NCBI GenBank assembly: GCA_013373175.1
Contig: JABXII010000001.1
Location: forward strand, 1-43,622
From: Campylobacteraceae bacterium
GTDB taxonomy: Bacteria > Campylobacterota > Campylobacteria > Campylobacterales > Arcobacteraceae
Direction: 5' to 3'
Length of the DNA stretch: 43,622 nt
In this document: piece by piece, positions 33,406 to 43,622 of the stretch
Layout of the letters: every line of letters begins with the position of its first letter
Position numbering within the stretch: the stretch's first letter is position 1
The notes under the pieces: model-generated
What the model was told of the DNA's origin: nothing
Databases searched by the model: none
Seen by the model: the letters and a program-made list of their open reading frames with translations, nothing else
Made by a program: the position numbers and the translations under genes

Positions 33406-33882
33406 TTATTTTAATCTTTGTGAATGAGTTAATGCAATTGCAATTGCATCTGTAATATCAAGTGGTTTAATCTCTTTTTTTATTCCAAGTAATCTTTTTA
33501 CCATAAAAGCAACTTGCTCTTTTTGTGCTTTTCCATTACCGGTTACTGCTTGTTTTACTTGTAAAGGTGTATATTCTGCAAAATGTCCAAACTCTTGTAA
33601 AACTTTTAAAGAAATTGCTCCTCTAAACTGAGCTAATTTAATAACTGTTTTTGGGTTAAAAGCATAAAACATATCTTCTATTGCAACTTCATTTAAATCG
33701 TACTTTCTAAAAATCATTTCAAGACCTTCACACATCTCAACAATCTGTTCTTGTAGTATTTTTGTTTTGATTTTTATAAGTCCTGCTTCAATAAGTTTTA
33801 TATCTCTTCCATTTTTTTCAATAATTGCGTATCCACAATTTCTTGTTCCCGGATCTATTCCTAATATTTTCAAGTTTTTCAC
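33406..33882 (-). CDS. ruvC: Holliday-junction resolvase RuvC
   Basis: Protein of 158 residues. Catalytic acids are visible: [13 protein letters not shown] (first Asp), VAIEDMF (Glu), and the C-terminal [12 protein letters not shown] pair. It cuts Holliday junctions in recombinational repair. The start is GTG 33882 with TAGGA upstream; there is no in-frame ATG. It diverges from dnaA, and the start codon lies inside a DnaA-box-like sequence at the edge of oriC. Confidence 0.96.
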   Translation of the reverse strand: MKNLKILGIDPGTRNCGYAIIEKNGRDIKLIEAGLIKIKTKILQEQIVEMCEGLEMIFRKYDLNEVAIEDMFYAFNPKTVIKLAQFRGAISLKVLQEFGHFAEYTPLQVKQAVTGNGKAQKEQVAFMVKRLLGIKKEIKPLDITDAIAIALTHSQRLK

Positions 33883-34006
33883 ATTTCCTATAGTTTTAAG
33901 TATTCACATGGCGAATCGCCTTTATATTGGTACATTATATATAAATATTCACTTAAAGAAACCTGATTTTTCACTTATTATTCAATTTTATTTCACCTGT
34001 GAAAAA
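33875..34006. other. Upstream part of probable bipartite oriC (DnaA-box cluster)
   Basis: Between ruvC and dnaA there are repeated TTTTCACA or TATTCACA-type sequences: 33875-33883, 33901-33908, 33946-33953, 33968-33975 and 33990-33997 on plus, and 33998-34005 on minus (TGTGAAAA). Between them the DNA is AT-rich (TATATATAAATATT). The ruvC-dnaA arrangement is where H. pylori has its upstream oriC part. The exact box consensus in this organism is not known to me. Confidence 0.7.
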
Positions 34007-34064
34007 CTTTTAATCTAATTTTAGTTATAATCTAAACAATTTATATATAAAGAGCGTTTTTTTA

Positions 34065-35372
34065 ATGACAAGCAAAGAGTTTTTATCGATAATTGAACAA
34101 GAAGCTAATCCTACTGATTTTAAAAAGTATTTAAAACAGCTTACTTACAAAAAAATTTCTTCAGATGACAAGATTGCTGTATTTGAAGTATCTAATAAAT
34201 ATATTGCTTCATGGATTAAAAGCAAATATAGTTCAATTATTCAGCACTGTTTCGAAAAATACGATGGAACAAAACCTGATATTGAAATAAAAATTGCAGG
34301 TGAAAAAAAGAGTAAAAAAGAGATTATCTCTGAAAAAGCTAAAAATGAAACTGCAGAAAGTACTATTCTAAATCCTTCGTACACATTCGATTCTTTCGTA
34401 GTTGGAAGCTCAAACCAGATGGCATATAATGCCTCTTTAGCAGTTTCTGAAAAACCAGGAATTCAATATAATCCACTATTTATTTATGGTGGAACAGGAC
34501 TTGGGAAAACTCACCTTTTACAAGCAATCGGTAATGATGCAATTGAAAAAGGTAAAACTGTTATTTATGTAACTATTGAACAGTTTATGAATGATTTCAC
34601 TTTCTCAATTAAAAATAAAAATATGGAACATTTTAGAGGTAAATACCGAAAATGCGATGTTTTATTAATTGATGATATTCAATTCTTATCTGGAAAAGAA
34701 CAAACTCAAGAAGAGTTTTTCCATACATTTAATGAATTACATAATGCAAAAAAACAAATCGTTATGACTTCTGATAGACTACCTTCACAAATTGCAGGAT
34801 TAGTTGACAGATTAAAATCAAGATTTGAATGGGGATTAACAGCAGATATCCAAATTCCAGGGCTTGAAACAAAAATTGCAATTATAGAAAAGAAAAGCGA
34901 ACTTAATGGGATTGCCTTAAGTAGGGAAATCATTAACTATATTGCAACAAATCTTGATAACTCAATTAGAGAAATAGAAGGTGTTCTTATTAGAATCAAT
35001 GCCAGTGCTTCTTTACTTAATCAAGAGATTAATTTAGAACTTGCACAAAGTCTATTAAAAGAGCAAATACAAGAAAAAAAGGATAATATCAAATTACCAG
35101 ATATTATTTCACTTGTTGCAAATGAATTAAATATCAAACCAAGTGATATTAAATCTAAGAAAAGAACAGCAACAGTTGCAAATGCAAGAAGAGTAGTAAT
35201 CTACCTAGCAAGGGAGCTTACACATAATTCTATGCCTGATATTGCTAAGTTTTTAGGAATGAAAGATCACAGTTCAATTTCAAAAAATATTCAAAAAACG
35301 AATGAATTAATTGAAACAGATGAAAACTTTAAATTAATCATTCAAAATTTAAAAAATAAGATAATAAATTAA
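34065..35372 (+). CDS. dnaA: Chromosomal replication initiator DnaA
   Basis: Protein of 435 residues. Domain I 1-80, a short linker II, AAA+ domain III with Walker A GGTGLGKT (142-149), Walker B LLIDDIQFL and sensor/arginine region GLVDRLKSRFEWG, and domain IV with the helix-turn-helix ending GMKDHSSISKNI that reads DnaA boxes. It opens the origin and can repress its own gene; DnaA-box-like sequences lie on both sides. The ATG at 34065 follows AAAGAG at modest spacing. First gene of the plus-strand dnaA-dnaN-gyrB group. Confidence 0.99.
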   Translation: MTSKEFLSIIEQEANPTDFKKYLKQLTYKKISSDDKIAVFEVSNKYIASWIKSKYSSIIQHCFEKYDGTKPDIEIKIAGEKKSKKEIISEKAKNETAESTILNPSYTFDSFVVGSSNQMAYNASLAVSEKPGIQYNPLFIYGGTGLGKTHLLQAIGNDAIEKGKTVIYVTIEQFMNDFTFSIKNKNMEHFRGKYRKCDVLLIDDIQFLSGKEQTQEEFFHTFNELHNAKKQIVMTSDRLPSQIAGLVDRLKSRFEWGLTADIQIPGLETKIAIIEKKSELNGIALSREIINYIATNLDNSIREIEGVLIRINASASLLNQEINLELAQSLLKEQIQEKKDNIKLPDIISLVANELNIKPSDIKSKKRTATVANARRVVIYLARELTHNSMPDIAKFLGMKDHSSISKNIQKTNELIETDENFKLIIQNLKNKIIN

Positions 35373-35400
35373 GGAGTAGAAAAAAAGTTTTAGAGCTAAG

Positions 35401-35520
35401 TGTGAAAAGGTGTGAACTATTATCAAAATGTATTCACTGTATGAAACACCCTGTTTATAGAGTCAGGGTTAATGTTTTCATCTTTTCACACTGTCTACTA
35501 CTTCCACTACTTAATATAAA
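35401..35520. other. Downstream part of oriC with DnaA boxes, DnaA-trio-like track and unwinding region
   Basis: DnaA-box-like sequences: TGTGAAAA 35401-35408 and TGTGAACT 35411-35418 (minus), TATTCACT 35431-35438 and TTTTCACA 35483-35490 (plus). Four bases after the last comes 35495-35512, whose complement read 3' to 5' is GAT GAT GAA GGT GAT GAA, a run of DnaA-trio-type triplets with one imperfect unit. Then follows an A/T-only stretch (35511-35524). This order (box, trios, AT-rich element) is the basal unwinding layout known from B. subtilis. The rest of the 165-bp dnaA-dnaN gap holds the dnaN leader. Confidence 0.7.
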
Positions 35521-35537
35521 TAAATAGGAGCTAATAA

Positions 35538-36608
35538 ATGAAGTTCATAATTACAAAAAGTGTATTTGAGAATGTAATCTCATCAATGCAACCATTTTTA
35601 GAAAAAAAAGATGCAAGTTCAATTACTTCACATATCTATTTAGAAGTAAATGAAACTAAACTAATACTAAAAGCTACAGACTATGAAATAGGACTAGAGT
35701 CTCAAATTGATTCAATAACTGAATCAATATATGGTAAAGCTACAGTTAATGGATCTAATTTACTAGGAATTATTAAAAGATTAAAAGATGCAGATATCAT
35801 AATTGAAACTGCTGATAATAATCTAATTATAAAACAAAATAAATCAACATTTAAACTTCCTATGTATGATGCTGATGAGTACCCAAATCTAATATTAAAT
35901 GAAAATCTAAAAGATTTAAATATTTCTACTATTAATTTTATTAACTCTATTAGAAAAATTACTCCATCAATAGATAACAATAATCCTAAGTTTGAATTAA
36001 ATGGTGCATTAATAGATATTAAAAATTCAAGAATTAATTTTGTATCTACTGACACTAGAAGATTAGCTATCTCTTATTTAGAAAATATTTCAAATGGTGA
36101 AGGTCAAATAATTATTCCAAAAAAAGCTATAATAGAAATTCAAAAACTATTTTTAGATGATGCGAAAATTTCATTTGATGAAAACAATTTAGTAGTAACT
36201 TCAAATAATATGAAATTCTTTACTAAACTTATAAATGGAAAATTCCCAGATTATGAAAGAATTATTCCACAAAGTTTAAAACATAATTTATCTATTCCTA
36301 AAAATGTTTTAGTAGAATCGATTAAATTAGTTACATCATTATTTTCAAATATCAAAGTTACATTTAAACCAAACTCAATTGTATTTGAATCTTTAGATGA
36401 AGATACAGAGTCAAAAACTCAAATCGATATTGAATTAAATATTGACCAAGAGTTCTACCTTGCAGTAAATGCAAAATATTTACTTGACTATTTAAGTCAA
36501 ACAAACAACGAAAATGTAAAGATTGGATTTAACGAGTCGAATTTACCATTTTATTTAGAAGACGAAAAATTCTATACAATAGTAATGCCAATCGTTTTAG
36601 AAAAATAA
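35538..36608 (+). CDS. dnaN: DNA polymerase III sliding clamp (beta subunit)
   Basis: Protein of 356 residues, three clamp domains, typical length for this phylum. Features include DYEIGLESQI in domain I, FVSTDTRRLA in the middle domain and a C-terminal FYTIVMPIVL as in the clamp's VMPMRL end. AGGAG precedes ATG 35538. It lies right after the putative unwinding region, so opening at oriC would overlap its promoter and leader. Confidence 0.98.
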   Translation: MKFIITKSVFENVISSMQPFLEKKDASSITSHIYLEVNETKLILKATDYEIGLESQIDSITESIYGKATVNGSNLLGIIKRLKDADIIIETADNNLIIKQNKSTFKLPMYDADEYPNLILNENLKDLNISTINFINSIRKITPSIDNNNPKFELNGALIDIKNSRINFVSTDTRRLAISYLENISNGEGQIIIPKKAIIEIQKLFLDDAKISFDENNLVVTSNNMKFFTKLINGKFPDYERIIPQSLKHNLSIPKNVLVESIKLVTSLFSNIKVTFKPNSIVFESLDEDTESKTQIDIELNIDQEFYLAVNAKYLLDYLSQTNNENVKIGFNESNLPFYLEDEKFYTIVMPIVLEK

Positions 36609-36613
36609 TTTAA

Positions 36614-38949
<2,336 letters not shown>

Positions 38950-38950
<1 letters not shown>

Positions 38951-38973
38951 AAAGAGGGTTTTCTCCCTCTTTT
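38950..38973 (+). terminator. Rho-independent terminator of gyrB
   Basis: Arms AAAAGAGGG and CCCTCTTTT with a 6-base loop, starting at the last base of the gyrB stop codon and followed by T-rich sequence. Confidence 0.85.
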
Positions 38974-39010
38974 ATTTCCCCAGTTTTATATTTTTTTATT
39001 TGGAGTTTTA

Positions 39011-39544
39011 ATGAGAAAAAAGAGCTTTTTATCTTACGAAGCTAAACTTATCATTGCTATTGTAGCTATTTTATTACTTATATTTTTACCTATTCCTTTA
39101 TTCGATAATTTTATTGAAATAAAAAATAGTTTAGTTTTATATTATAAAGAAAACTTAGCTCATTTCCCAATTTGGCTTCAATTATTACCTTTTGTTTTAC
39201 CTATTATTGTAATTGTTTTAATAAAACTTATTAAAAAAAATAGATCAAAATATGTGGAAGACAACTTTTATAATATCAAATGGACTTGGACTTGGCATAA
39301 AGATGATATTGCAAATTTAGAGTGCTTTTGTCCTACTTGCGGAGAAAGTTTATATTATGATGATACAACTTCAAAGTTTACTTTACAAGTTAGTAAAATA
39401 GACTTTATTTGTGATAAGTGCCAGAAAGTAATGGGTTCTATTGCAAATGAAAATAATAAACTAAACTCTTCTCAACTTGTTAAAAAAGAGATACAAAGAT
39501 TAATATATAGAAAACTAGCAGAAGATAAAAATCTTACAAAATGA
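39011..39544 (+). CDS. Small membrane protein with C-terminal zinc ribbon, unknown function
   Basis: Protein of 177 residues. Two TM helices at about 12-32 and 54-77 are followed by a cytoplasmic region with a four-cysteine zinc-ribbon pattern: FCPTCGESLYY and FICDKCQKVMG about 30 residues apart. The charged helical tail ends KLAEDK. I do not recognise a named family. TGGAG lies 6 bases before ATG 39011. It stands alone between gyrB and the DUF3010 gene (62-bp gap without hairpin). Confidence 0.8.
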   Translation: MRKKSFLSYEAKLIIAIVAILLLIFLPIPLFDNFIEIKNSLVLYYKENLAHFPIWLQLLPFVLPIIVIVLIKLIKKNRSKYVEDNFYNIKWTWTWHKDDIANLECFCPTCGESLYYDDTTSKFTLQVSKIDFICDKCQKVMGSIANENNKLNSSQLVKKEIQRLIYRKLAEDKNLTK

Positions 39545-39606
39545 AATAAAATCAATACTTAATAAAAAAAAACTCTATACTTACATAAATTTAAAAAAGG
39601 CATTAC

Positions 39607-40002
39607 ATGAAAATTTGTGGTATAGAGTTAAAAGCTAATAATATTATCCTATCAGTTATTGAAAATAAACAGTTCCAAGATATAAAAACAAAAAAACTAA
39701 CACTTGAAGATGATGAAAAACAAGAAGATATAAGAAAATTTTGTAATGAGTTTTTACTTTTTTTAGAACAAGAAAATATAGAAAAAATAGTTATTAAGAA
39801 AAGAGCAAAAAAAGGTAACTTTGCAGGTGGTGCAGTTACCTTTAAATTAGAAGGTTTAATTCAACTAAATCCTCTTTGTGAAGTTGAATTAATATCGGCT
39901 CAGTCTATCTCAGCATTTGAAAAGAAAAATGAAATAGAATATCCAAGTTCTTTAAAAAAATATCAAGAACAAGCTTTTTTATGTGCTTTATACGCAAGTT
40001 AA
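39607..40002 (+). CDS. DUF3010-family protein
   Basis: Protein of 131 residues with the family start MKICGIELKANNIILSVIE, the KKRAKKGNFAGGAVTFKLEG centre and ELISAQSISAF near the end. The fold looks like an RNase H-type strand-helix arrangement, but the function is not known. AAAGG precedes ATG 39607. Its stop overlaps the convergent ZIP transporter stop by 4 bp with no terminator in between. Confidence 0.85.
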   Translation: MKICGIELKANNIILSVIENKQFQDIKTKKLTLEDDEKQEDIRKFCNEFLLFLEQENIEKIVIKKRAKKGNFAGGAVTFKLEGLIQLNPLCEVELISAQSISAFEKKNEIEYPSSLKKYQEQAFLCALYAS

Positions 40003-40838
40003 ACTAATTTGAAAAGTAATAAACTACTTGCCATAATAAACATTCCAAAAACTAAACCAGCAATTGTTGTATGGGCATTTCCATATACTCTAGCTGCTGG
40101 TAATAATTCATCAAATGAAATATAAATCATTATTCCTGCAACAACTGCAAAGGTAATCCCTAAAGTTGCATCACCCATAATAGGTAAAAGTAAAAAATAT
40201 CCTAAAACTGCACCAATTGGTTCAGCAAGCCCTGAAAGAGTTGCATACCAAAAAGCTTTTTTTCTTTCTCCTGTGGCATGATAAATAGGTAAACTAACTG
40301 CCATACCTTCTGGAATATTGTGTATTGCAATAGCTAAGGCAATAGTTACACCAAGTGTTAAACTATCAAGGGCTGAGATGAAAGTTGCAAAACCTTCTGG
40401 AAAATTGTGAATTCCAATAGCCAAGGCTGTAAAAAGTCCTGTTCTTTTTAAAGAGTTTGTATTGCTTACTTTACTATCAGTTTTTAATTCTTTTAATTCT
40501 TGATTAGATTTTGGTTCATGGGGATTTACATCATCAGGGATTAGTCTATCAATTATTGCAATTAAACCAATACCTAAAAAAAAGAAAATAAGTGTTAGAA
40601 GTTCTGCGTATGTAGCATTTGAAAGAACTTGAGTAAATGAATCTTGAGCTTTCTTTAATATTTCCATAAATGAAACATAAATCATAACACCAGCAGAAAA
40701 ACCCATACCAAGAGATAAAATAGTATAGTTCTTTTCCTTTGAAAAAAATGCAAGAAGTGCACCTATACTAGTAGATAGTCCTGCAAATAGTGTTAATGAA
40801 AACGCTATTAAATAATCTGAAAACTCAAGATTTTCCAT
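39999..40838 (-). CDS. ZIP-family metal transporter (ZupT-like)
   Basis: Protein of 279 residues with eight TM helices. The metal-site helices read HNFPEGFATF and HNIPEGMAVS, and a charged, His-poor loop PDDVNPHEPKSN lies between. ZupT imports Zn2+ and other divalent ions (Fe, Mn). It begins 2 bp after the dehydrogenase gene ends, so it is the last gene of a leftward group (LysE, dehydrogenase, ZIP). Confidence 0.93.
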   Translation of the reverse strand: MENLEFSDYLIAFSLTLFAGLSTSIGALLAFFSKEKNYTILSLGMGFSAGVMIYVSFMEILKKAQDSFTQVLSNATYAELLTLIFFFLGIGLIAIIDRLIPDDVNPHEPKSNQELKELKTDSKVSNTNSLKRTGLFTALAIGIHNFPEGFATFISALDSLTLGVTIALAIAIHNIPEGMAVSLPIYHATGERKKAFWYATLSGLAEPIGAVLGYFLLLPIMGDATLGITFAVVAGIMIYISFDELLPAARVYGNAHTTIAGLVFGMFIMASSLLLFKLV

Positions 40839-40840
40839 CT

Positions 40841-41692
40841 TTAATCTTTAAAGAGTTGTACTATAGAACAAAAATCCTCTTCACCTTTTCCATCTTTTTT
40901 CATTTTTCCAAATAACTCTTTTGGAATTGCAGCTGAATATAAAGGTTGATTCATACTATAAGCTAAATCCTGTAATGTATGTAGGTCTTTATATATTGCA
41001 TTATTTGAAAAGTGAGGAGAATAATCTTCTTCTAATAGTTTTTGAGTTTTAGCTTTAAGTACTAGGGATTGTCCACCACCTACTCCTAAAATTTCTAATA
41101 ACTTATCTCTTGATATGTCACAAGCGTCTCCTAAAGCAGTACATTCTGCAATCGTAGCCATAAATGACCCTAGACATAGATTATTGATTAGTTTCATCTT
41201 AGAAGCCTTCCCTGGCTCTTTTAAATAGAATATTTCTTTACCAATTTTCTCTAATAATGCTTTGCATGATTCAAAAGTCTCTTTTTTACCTGATATAACT
41301 ATTGTTACTTGTCCTTGTAAAGCAGGGGCAACGCTACCAAAAATAGGCGACTCTAAATATTCTCCACCTTTTTCATCAATTACTTTATGAAAGTTTAGTA
41401 CTTGTTCAAAATGATTTGTTGTTAAATCAATTATAGTTTTACCTTCTAAATCAGCCTCTAAAAGTCCATCTTGCATATTTAATATATTTTCTACTGCATG
41501 GGATTCAAAAAGACATAAAATAACAATATCGCATTTTTCAATTAAATCTTTTGGTGATTTTGCTATTTTATATCCTAATTTTTCTACTTTTTCACGGGTT
41601 CTATTATAAACGATAATCTCTTCATTCATATCTGTTAATCTTTTAGAAACAGCAGTTCCTAGGTTTCCTAATCCTATAAATCCTATAGCCAT
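40841..41692 (-). CDS. NAD(P)-dependent beta-hydroxyacid dehydrogenase (HIBADH/GLYR family)
   Basis: Protein of 283 residues. Rossmann motif GFIGLGNLGTAVSKRL near the N-terminus, substrate loop ESPIFGSVAPALQGQ, catalytic Lys in MKLINNLCLG, and the NAD_binding_11 C-terminal domain. Members reduce or oxidise 3-hydroxyacids, including succinic semialdehyde and glyoxylate; the exact substrate is not clear. AGGAG precedes ATG 41692. 38 bp after the LysE gene and 2 bp before the ZIP gene. Confidence 0.9.
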   Translation of the reverse strand: MAIGFIGLGNLGTAVSKRLTDMNEEIIVYNRTREKVEKLGYKIAKSPKDLIEKCDIVILCLFESHAVENILNMQDGLLEADLEGKTIIDLTTNHFEQVLNFHKVIDEKGGEYLESPIFGSVAPALQGQVTIVISGKKETFESCKALLEKIGKEIFYLKEPGKASKMKLINNLCLGSFMATIAECTALGDACDISRDKLLEILGVGGGQSLVLKAKTQKLLEEDYSPHFSNNAIYKDLHTLQDLAYSMNQPLYSAAIPKELFGKMKKDGKGEEDFCSIVQLFKD

Positions 41693-41730
41693 AAAAAACT
41701 CCTCTTTTTTAATGATTATAATAAAAAAAA

Positions 41731-42360
41731 TTAAAAACTATCTATAATTATGAAGCTAGCTATAAATAAAAGAATTACTCCACATATTTTTTCTATAATA
41801 TTTGAGTATTTTTCAAGAAAAACTTTACTTTTTTTACTTGTTACTAAATAAACTATAAAGATATCCCAAAATAGTACAGCTAAAAACATCCAAAGGGCAT
41901 AAAATCTTTGTACAAATAAGGGAGTATCAGTATTTATAGAAATAGAGAACATTGTAAAATAAAAAATAGAATTTTTAGGATTTAAAATAGCAGATAGAAA
42001 CCCCATTGAAAAGTATTTGATTATATTTTTTTGTTTTTTACTTTGCTTTTCTTCTTTTTCAAAAAGTTCTCTTTTTTTTGTTTTTAAAAGCATAAAAGCG
42101 ATATAGATTAAATACAAAGAACCTAGTAGTTTGATAAATAAAAATATATTTTCATTCTCTTTTATTAAAGAAATACCTAAAAGTGCAAGAAGTATATAAA
42201 CTAAGTTTGCAAAAGCTATTCCAAATGAAGTTAAAACTCCTGATAGTTTTCCATATTTTGATGAGTTTGAAAGAATTATAAAAAAATCAACTCCTGGACT
42301 TAATAAAGCCACAAAGTGTGCTAAAGCTAAAGTTATAAAACCGCTTATATAAGCTTCCAT
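41731..42360 (-). CDS. LysE/RhtB-family amino-acid exporter
   Basis: Protein of 209 residues with six TM helices. The N-terminal SPGVDFFIILSNSSKYGKLSG is the family's conserved region, and GFLSAILNPKNSIFYF the central one. Exports amino acids or their analogues. It lies 60 bp after the AraC-type gene on the same strand, which may regulate it. Confidence 0.92.
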   Translation of the reverse strand: MEAYISGFITLALAHFVALLSPGVDFFIILSNSSKYGKLSGVLTSFGIAFANLVYILLALLGISLIKENENIFLFIKLLGSLYLIYIAFMLLKTKKRELFEKEEKQSKKQKNIIKYFSMGFLSAILNPKNSIFYFTMFSISINTDTPLFVQRFYALWMFLAVLFWDIFIVYLVTSKKSKVFLEKYSNIIEKICGVILLFIASFIIIDSF

Positions 42361-42420
42361 TTACTTCCTTTTTCAGCAATTATAAAAAAAAGTAAAAAAT
42401 GTGTCTTGTATAAAATTGAG

Positions 42421-43233
42421 TTAGATAAAGTTTTTTCTATATTGGTTTGGAGTTGTTGCAACTATATTTAAAAAGTTTCTATGAAAATGACTTTGGTCTG
42501 CAAAACCACATTCTAAAGCAGTATCTACTAAAGTTTCACCTTTTTTAAGAAGCTCTTTTGAATAGTTTATTTTTATATTCACAAGATATTTATGGGGAGT
42601 CATATTTATGTTTGCTTTAAATAATCTTATTATATAAAAAGGGTTTAGATTAAATTTTGTAGCTAACTCTTCTAATGAGATATTTTCTTTAAAATGTTTT
42701 TTTAAATATTTACATATTTTTTCAAAATTCTCATCATTTATATTCTCTTTTTGATAAGGAATATTTTCTTCAAAAAGTTTACTACAAAACTCAATTAATT
42801 CATTCTCTTTTTCTTGAACTGTGGCCTTTGAAAAAAGTAATTCACAAAGTTTTTGAAACTCTTTATAAAAAACTTCACTACTTATCAAAGGGTTTGGATA
42901 GTCTTGAAAAGAAGTAATTTGATTTGAAATAGTTTTTTGAATCTCATAGCACCAGGTTTTATCTAAATACAACATATAAAACTCGTGATTATCTTTTGAC
43001 AATGCATTGCAAGAATGAATTTCATCTGGATTTATTACTGCAACAAGATTTTTTCTAAAATTATACTTCTTATTTCTGTTTTTATAGATACTTTCACCTT
43101 TGATATTAATACCTATTGAAAAACTATCATGAATATGCTCTTTATAATGGTTACCTGTATTAGAGTGCCTTAATTCTAAAAAAGGAAGCTTTTTATCAAT
43201 AAAAATATTTGTGAATTTATCTGTTTTTTCTAT
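42421..43233 (-). CDS. AraC-family regulator with cupin sensor domain; start codon apparently ATA
   Basis: The frame is open from 43248 down to the stop at 42421. The C-terminal AraC domain has two helix-turn-helices (SLEELATKFNLNPFYIIRLF, DTALECGFADQSHFHRNF). The N-terminal cupin domain reads LELRHSNTGNHYKEHIHDSF and VAVINPDEIHSCNAL. No ATG, GTG or TTG lies in frame upstream of TTG 43002, which would cut off the cupin. AAAAGG followed by seven bases precedes an ATA at 43233-43231 giving EKTDKF, so a former ATG changed by one transition, or a true AUA start, is likely. From there the product is 270 residues, the usual family length. It is upstream of a LysE exporter that it may control. Confidence 0.75.
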   Translation of the reverse strand: MEKTDKFTNIFIDKKLPFLELRHSNTGNHYKEHIHDSFSIGINIKGESIYKNRNKKYNFRKNLVAVINPDEIHSCNALSKDNHEFYMLYLDKTWCYEIQKTISNQITSFQDYPNPLISSEVFYKEFQKLCELLFSKATVQEKENELIEFCSKLFEENIPYQKENINDENFEKICKYLKKHFKENISLEELATKFNLNPFYIIRLFKANINMTPHKYLVNIKINYSKELLKKGETLVDTALECGFADQSHFHRNFLNIVATTPNQYRKNFI

Positions 43234-43282
43234 CTCTTTGCCTTTTATTTATTTGCTTATTTATATCTAAAAAATATTTAGA

Positions 43283-43301
43283 ATAAAATAGTCTATTTTA
43301 T
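43283..43301. repeat. AT-rich 19-bp dyad in the AraC-HEAT gap
   Basis: Arms ATAAAATAG and CTATTTTAT around a central T. The surrounding gap (43234-43487) also has two copies of TTATATCTAAAAAA and is otherwise plain AT-rich DNA; I see no gene in it. Confidence 0.3.
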
Positions 43302-43487
43302 AAAAAAATAGTTTTAAGCAATTAGATAATAATTTATATCTAAAAAAATTGTAAAATTTGTCTTAAAATAGCATTAAAGTAGCATTTTATGGCTATTTGA
43401 ACTACTCTAGATAATATTAATTTTTATTTTTTAGTCTTTTTTAAAATTACCTTATTATAATTTTTAAAATTACTATAAAGGGTTCCT

Positions 43488-43622
43488 ATGAGTTTATTAC
43501 AAAGAGCATTGGAAGAGCAATTAGAATTAGCAAATAGTACTACAAATGAAGACTTATTATGGGAATTACATAAATCTCCATATATGAATGTAAGAAGAGC
43601 AGTTGCAAGAAATAGTCACATA
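43488..43622 (+). CDS. Repeat protein (HEAT or variant leucine-rich type), N-terminal 45 residues, cut by window edge
   Basis: ATG 43488 with AAAGGG nine bases upstream (5'-AAAGGGTTCCTATG). The visible part reads MSLLQRALEEQLELA, then NEDLLWELHKSPYMNVRRAVARNSH. The LW-x-L-x(8-9)-VRRAVARN pattern is that of short helical repeats seen in variant leucine-rich repeat and HEAT proteins. The gene continues past the window, so function cannot be judged. Confidence 0.7.
   Translation, partial: MSLLQRALEEQLELANSTTNEDLLWELHKSPYMNVRRAVARNSHI

Overview
The window looks like a piece of an Arcobacter-type chromosome (Campylobacterota, family Arcobacteraceae). The DNA is very AT-rich, the histidine kinase at 2667-4721 carries the HQWRQPL H-box that is common in this phylum, and the content fits: periplasmic nitrate reductase, many sensory and chemotaxis proteins, CZB chemoreceptor, and a YedE/SirA pair like C. 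jejuni FdhT/FdhU. This placement rests on gene content and protein motifs, not on a database search. I see no rRNA, tRNA, insertion sequence, prophage or CRISPR array.

Layout. 1-2660: the start of napA (minus) diverges from a Crp/Fnr regulator translationally coupled to a nitrate-sensor-like membrane protein that has no output domain. 2667-7615: an orphan PAS histidine kinase, a metallophosphoesterase with an apparently leaderless mRNA, a second Crp/Fnr regulator, and a probable nitric-oxide-stress pair (hemerythrin, YgbA-like). 7616-13200: a Cache/CZB chemoreceptor with a CheY-like protein, a small heat-shock protein under a CIRCE operator, and typA/bipA. 13338-20238: glutaminase, then a tightly overlapping seven-gene unit (FtsX-type permease, ABC ATPase, divergent heme-copper-oxidase-like protein, MFS-like protein, YceI-like protein, thioredoxin-fold protein, metallophosphoesterase). 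20348-27652: eptA-dgkA lipid A modification pair, a DMT transporter, an OmpR-type two-component system, an HD-GYP protein and a cytochrome b561. 27840-33882: YedE/SirA, a TRIC-like channel, a CheY-CheC-GGDEF operon, purN, a DMT transporter and ruvC. 33883-38950: the replication origin with dnaA, dnaN and gyrB. 39011-43622: small conserved genes, a ZIP transporter, a dehydrogenase, a LysE exporter, an AraC regulator whose start codon seems to be lost or non-canonical, and the start of a repeat protein.

How things fit together. Three Crp/Fnr-type boxes (TTGAY-N4-RTCAA) lie upstream of napA, the first Crp/Fnr gene and the hemerythrin gene, each about 41.5 bp before the start predicted from a -10 hexamer; this suggests one nitrogen-oxide/low-oxygen regulon at the left end. 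DnaA-box clusters on both sides of dnaA, with a DnaA-trio-like track and AT-rich DNA before dnaN, mark a probable bipartite oriC. Gene direction changes there: the genes left of dnaA from 29959 run leftward and dnaA-dnaN-gyrB run rightward. The best candidate for an undescribed system is the 14.3-20.2 kb unit: its central protein keeps several heme-ligand histidines of heme-copper oxidases but lacks the di-histidine of helix VII that helps hold CuB.
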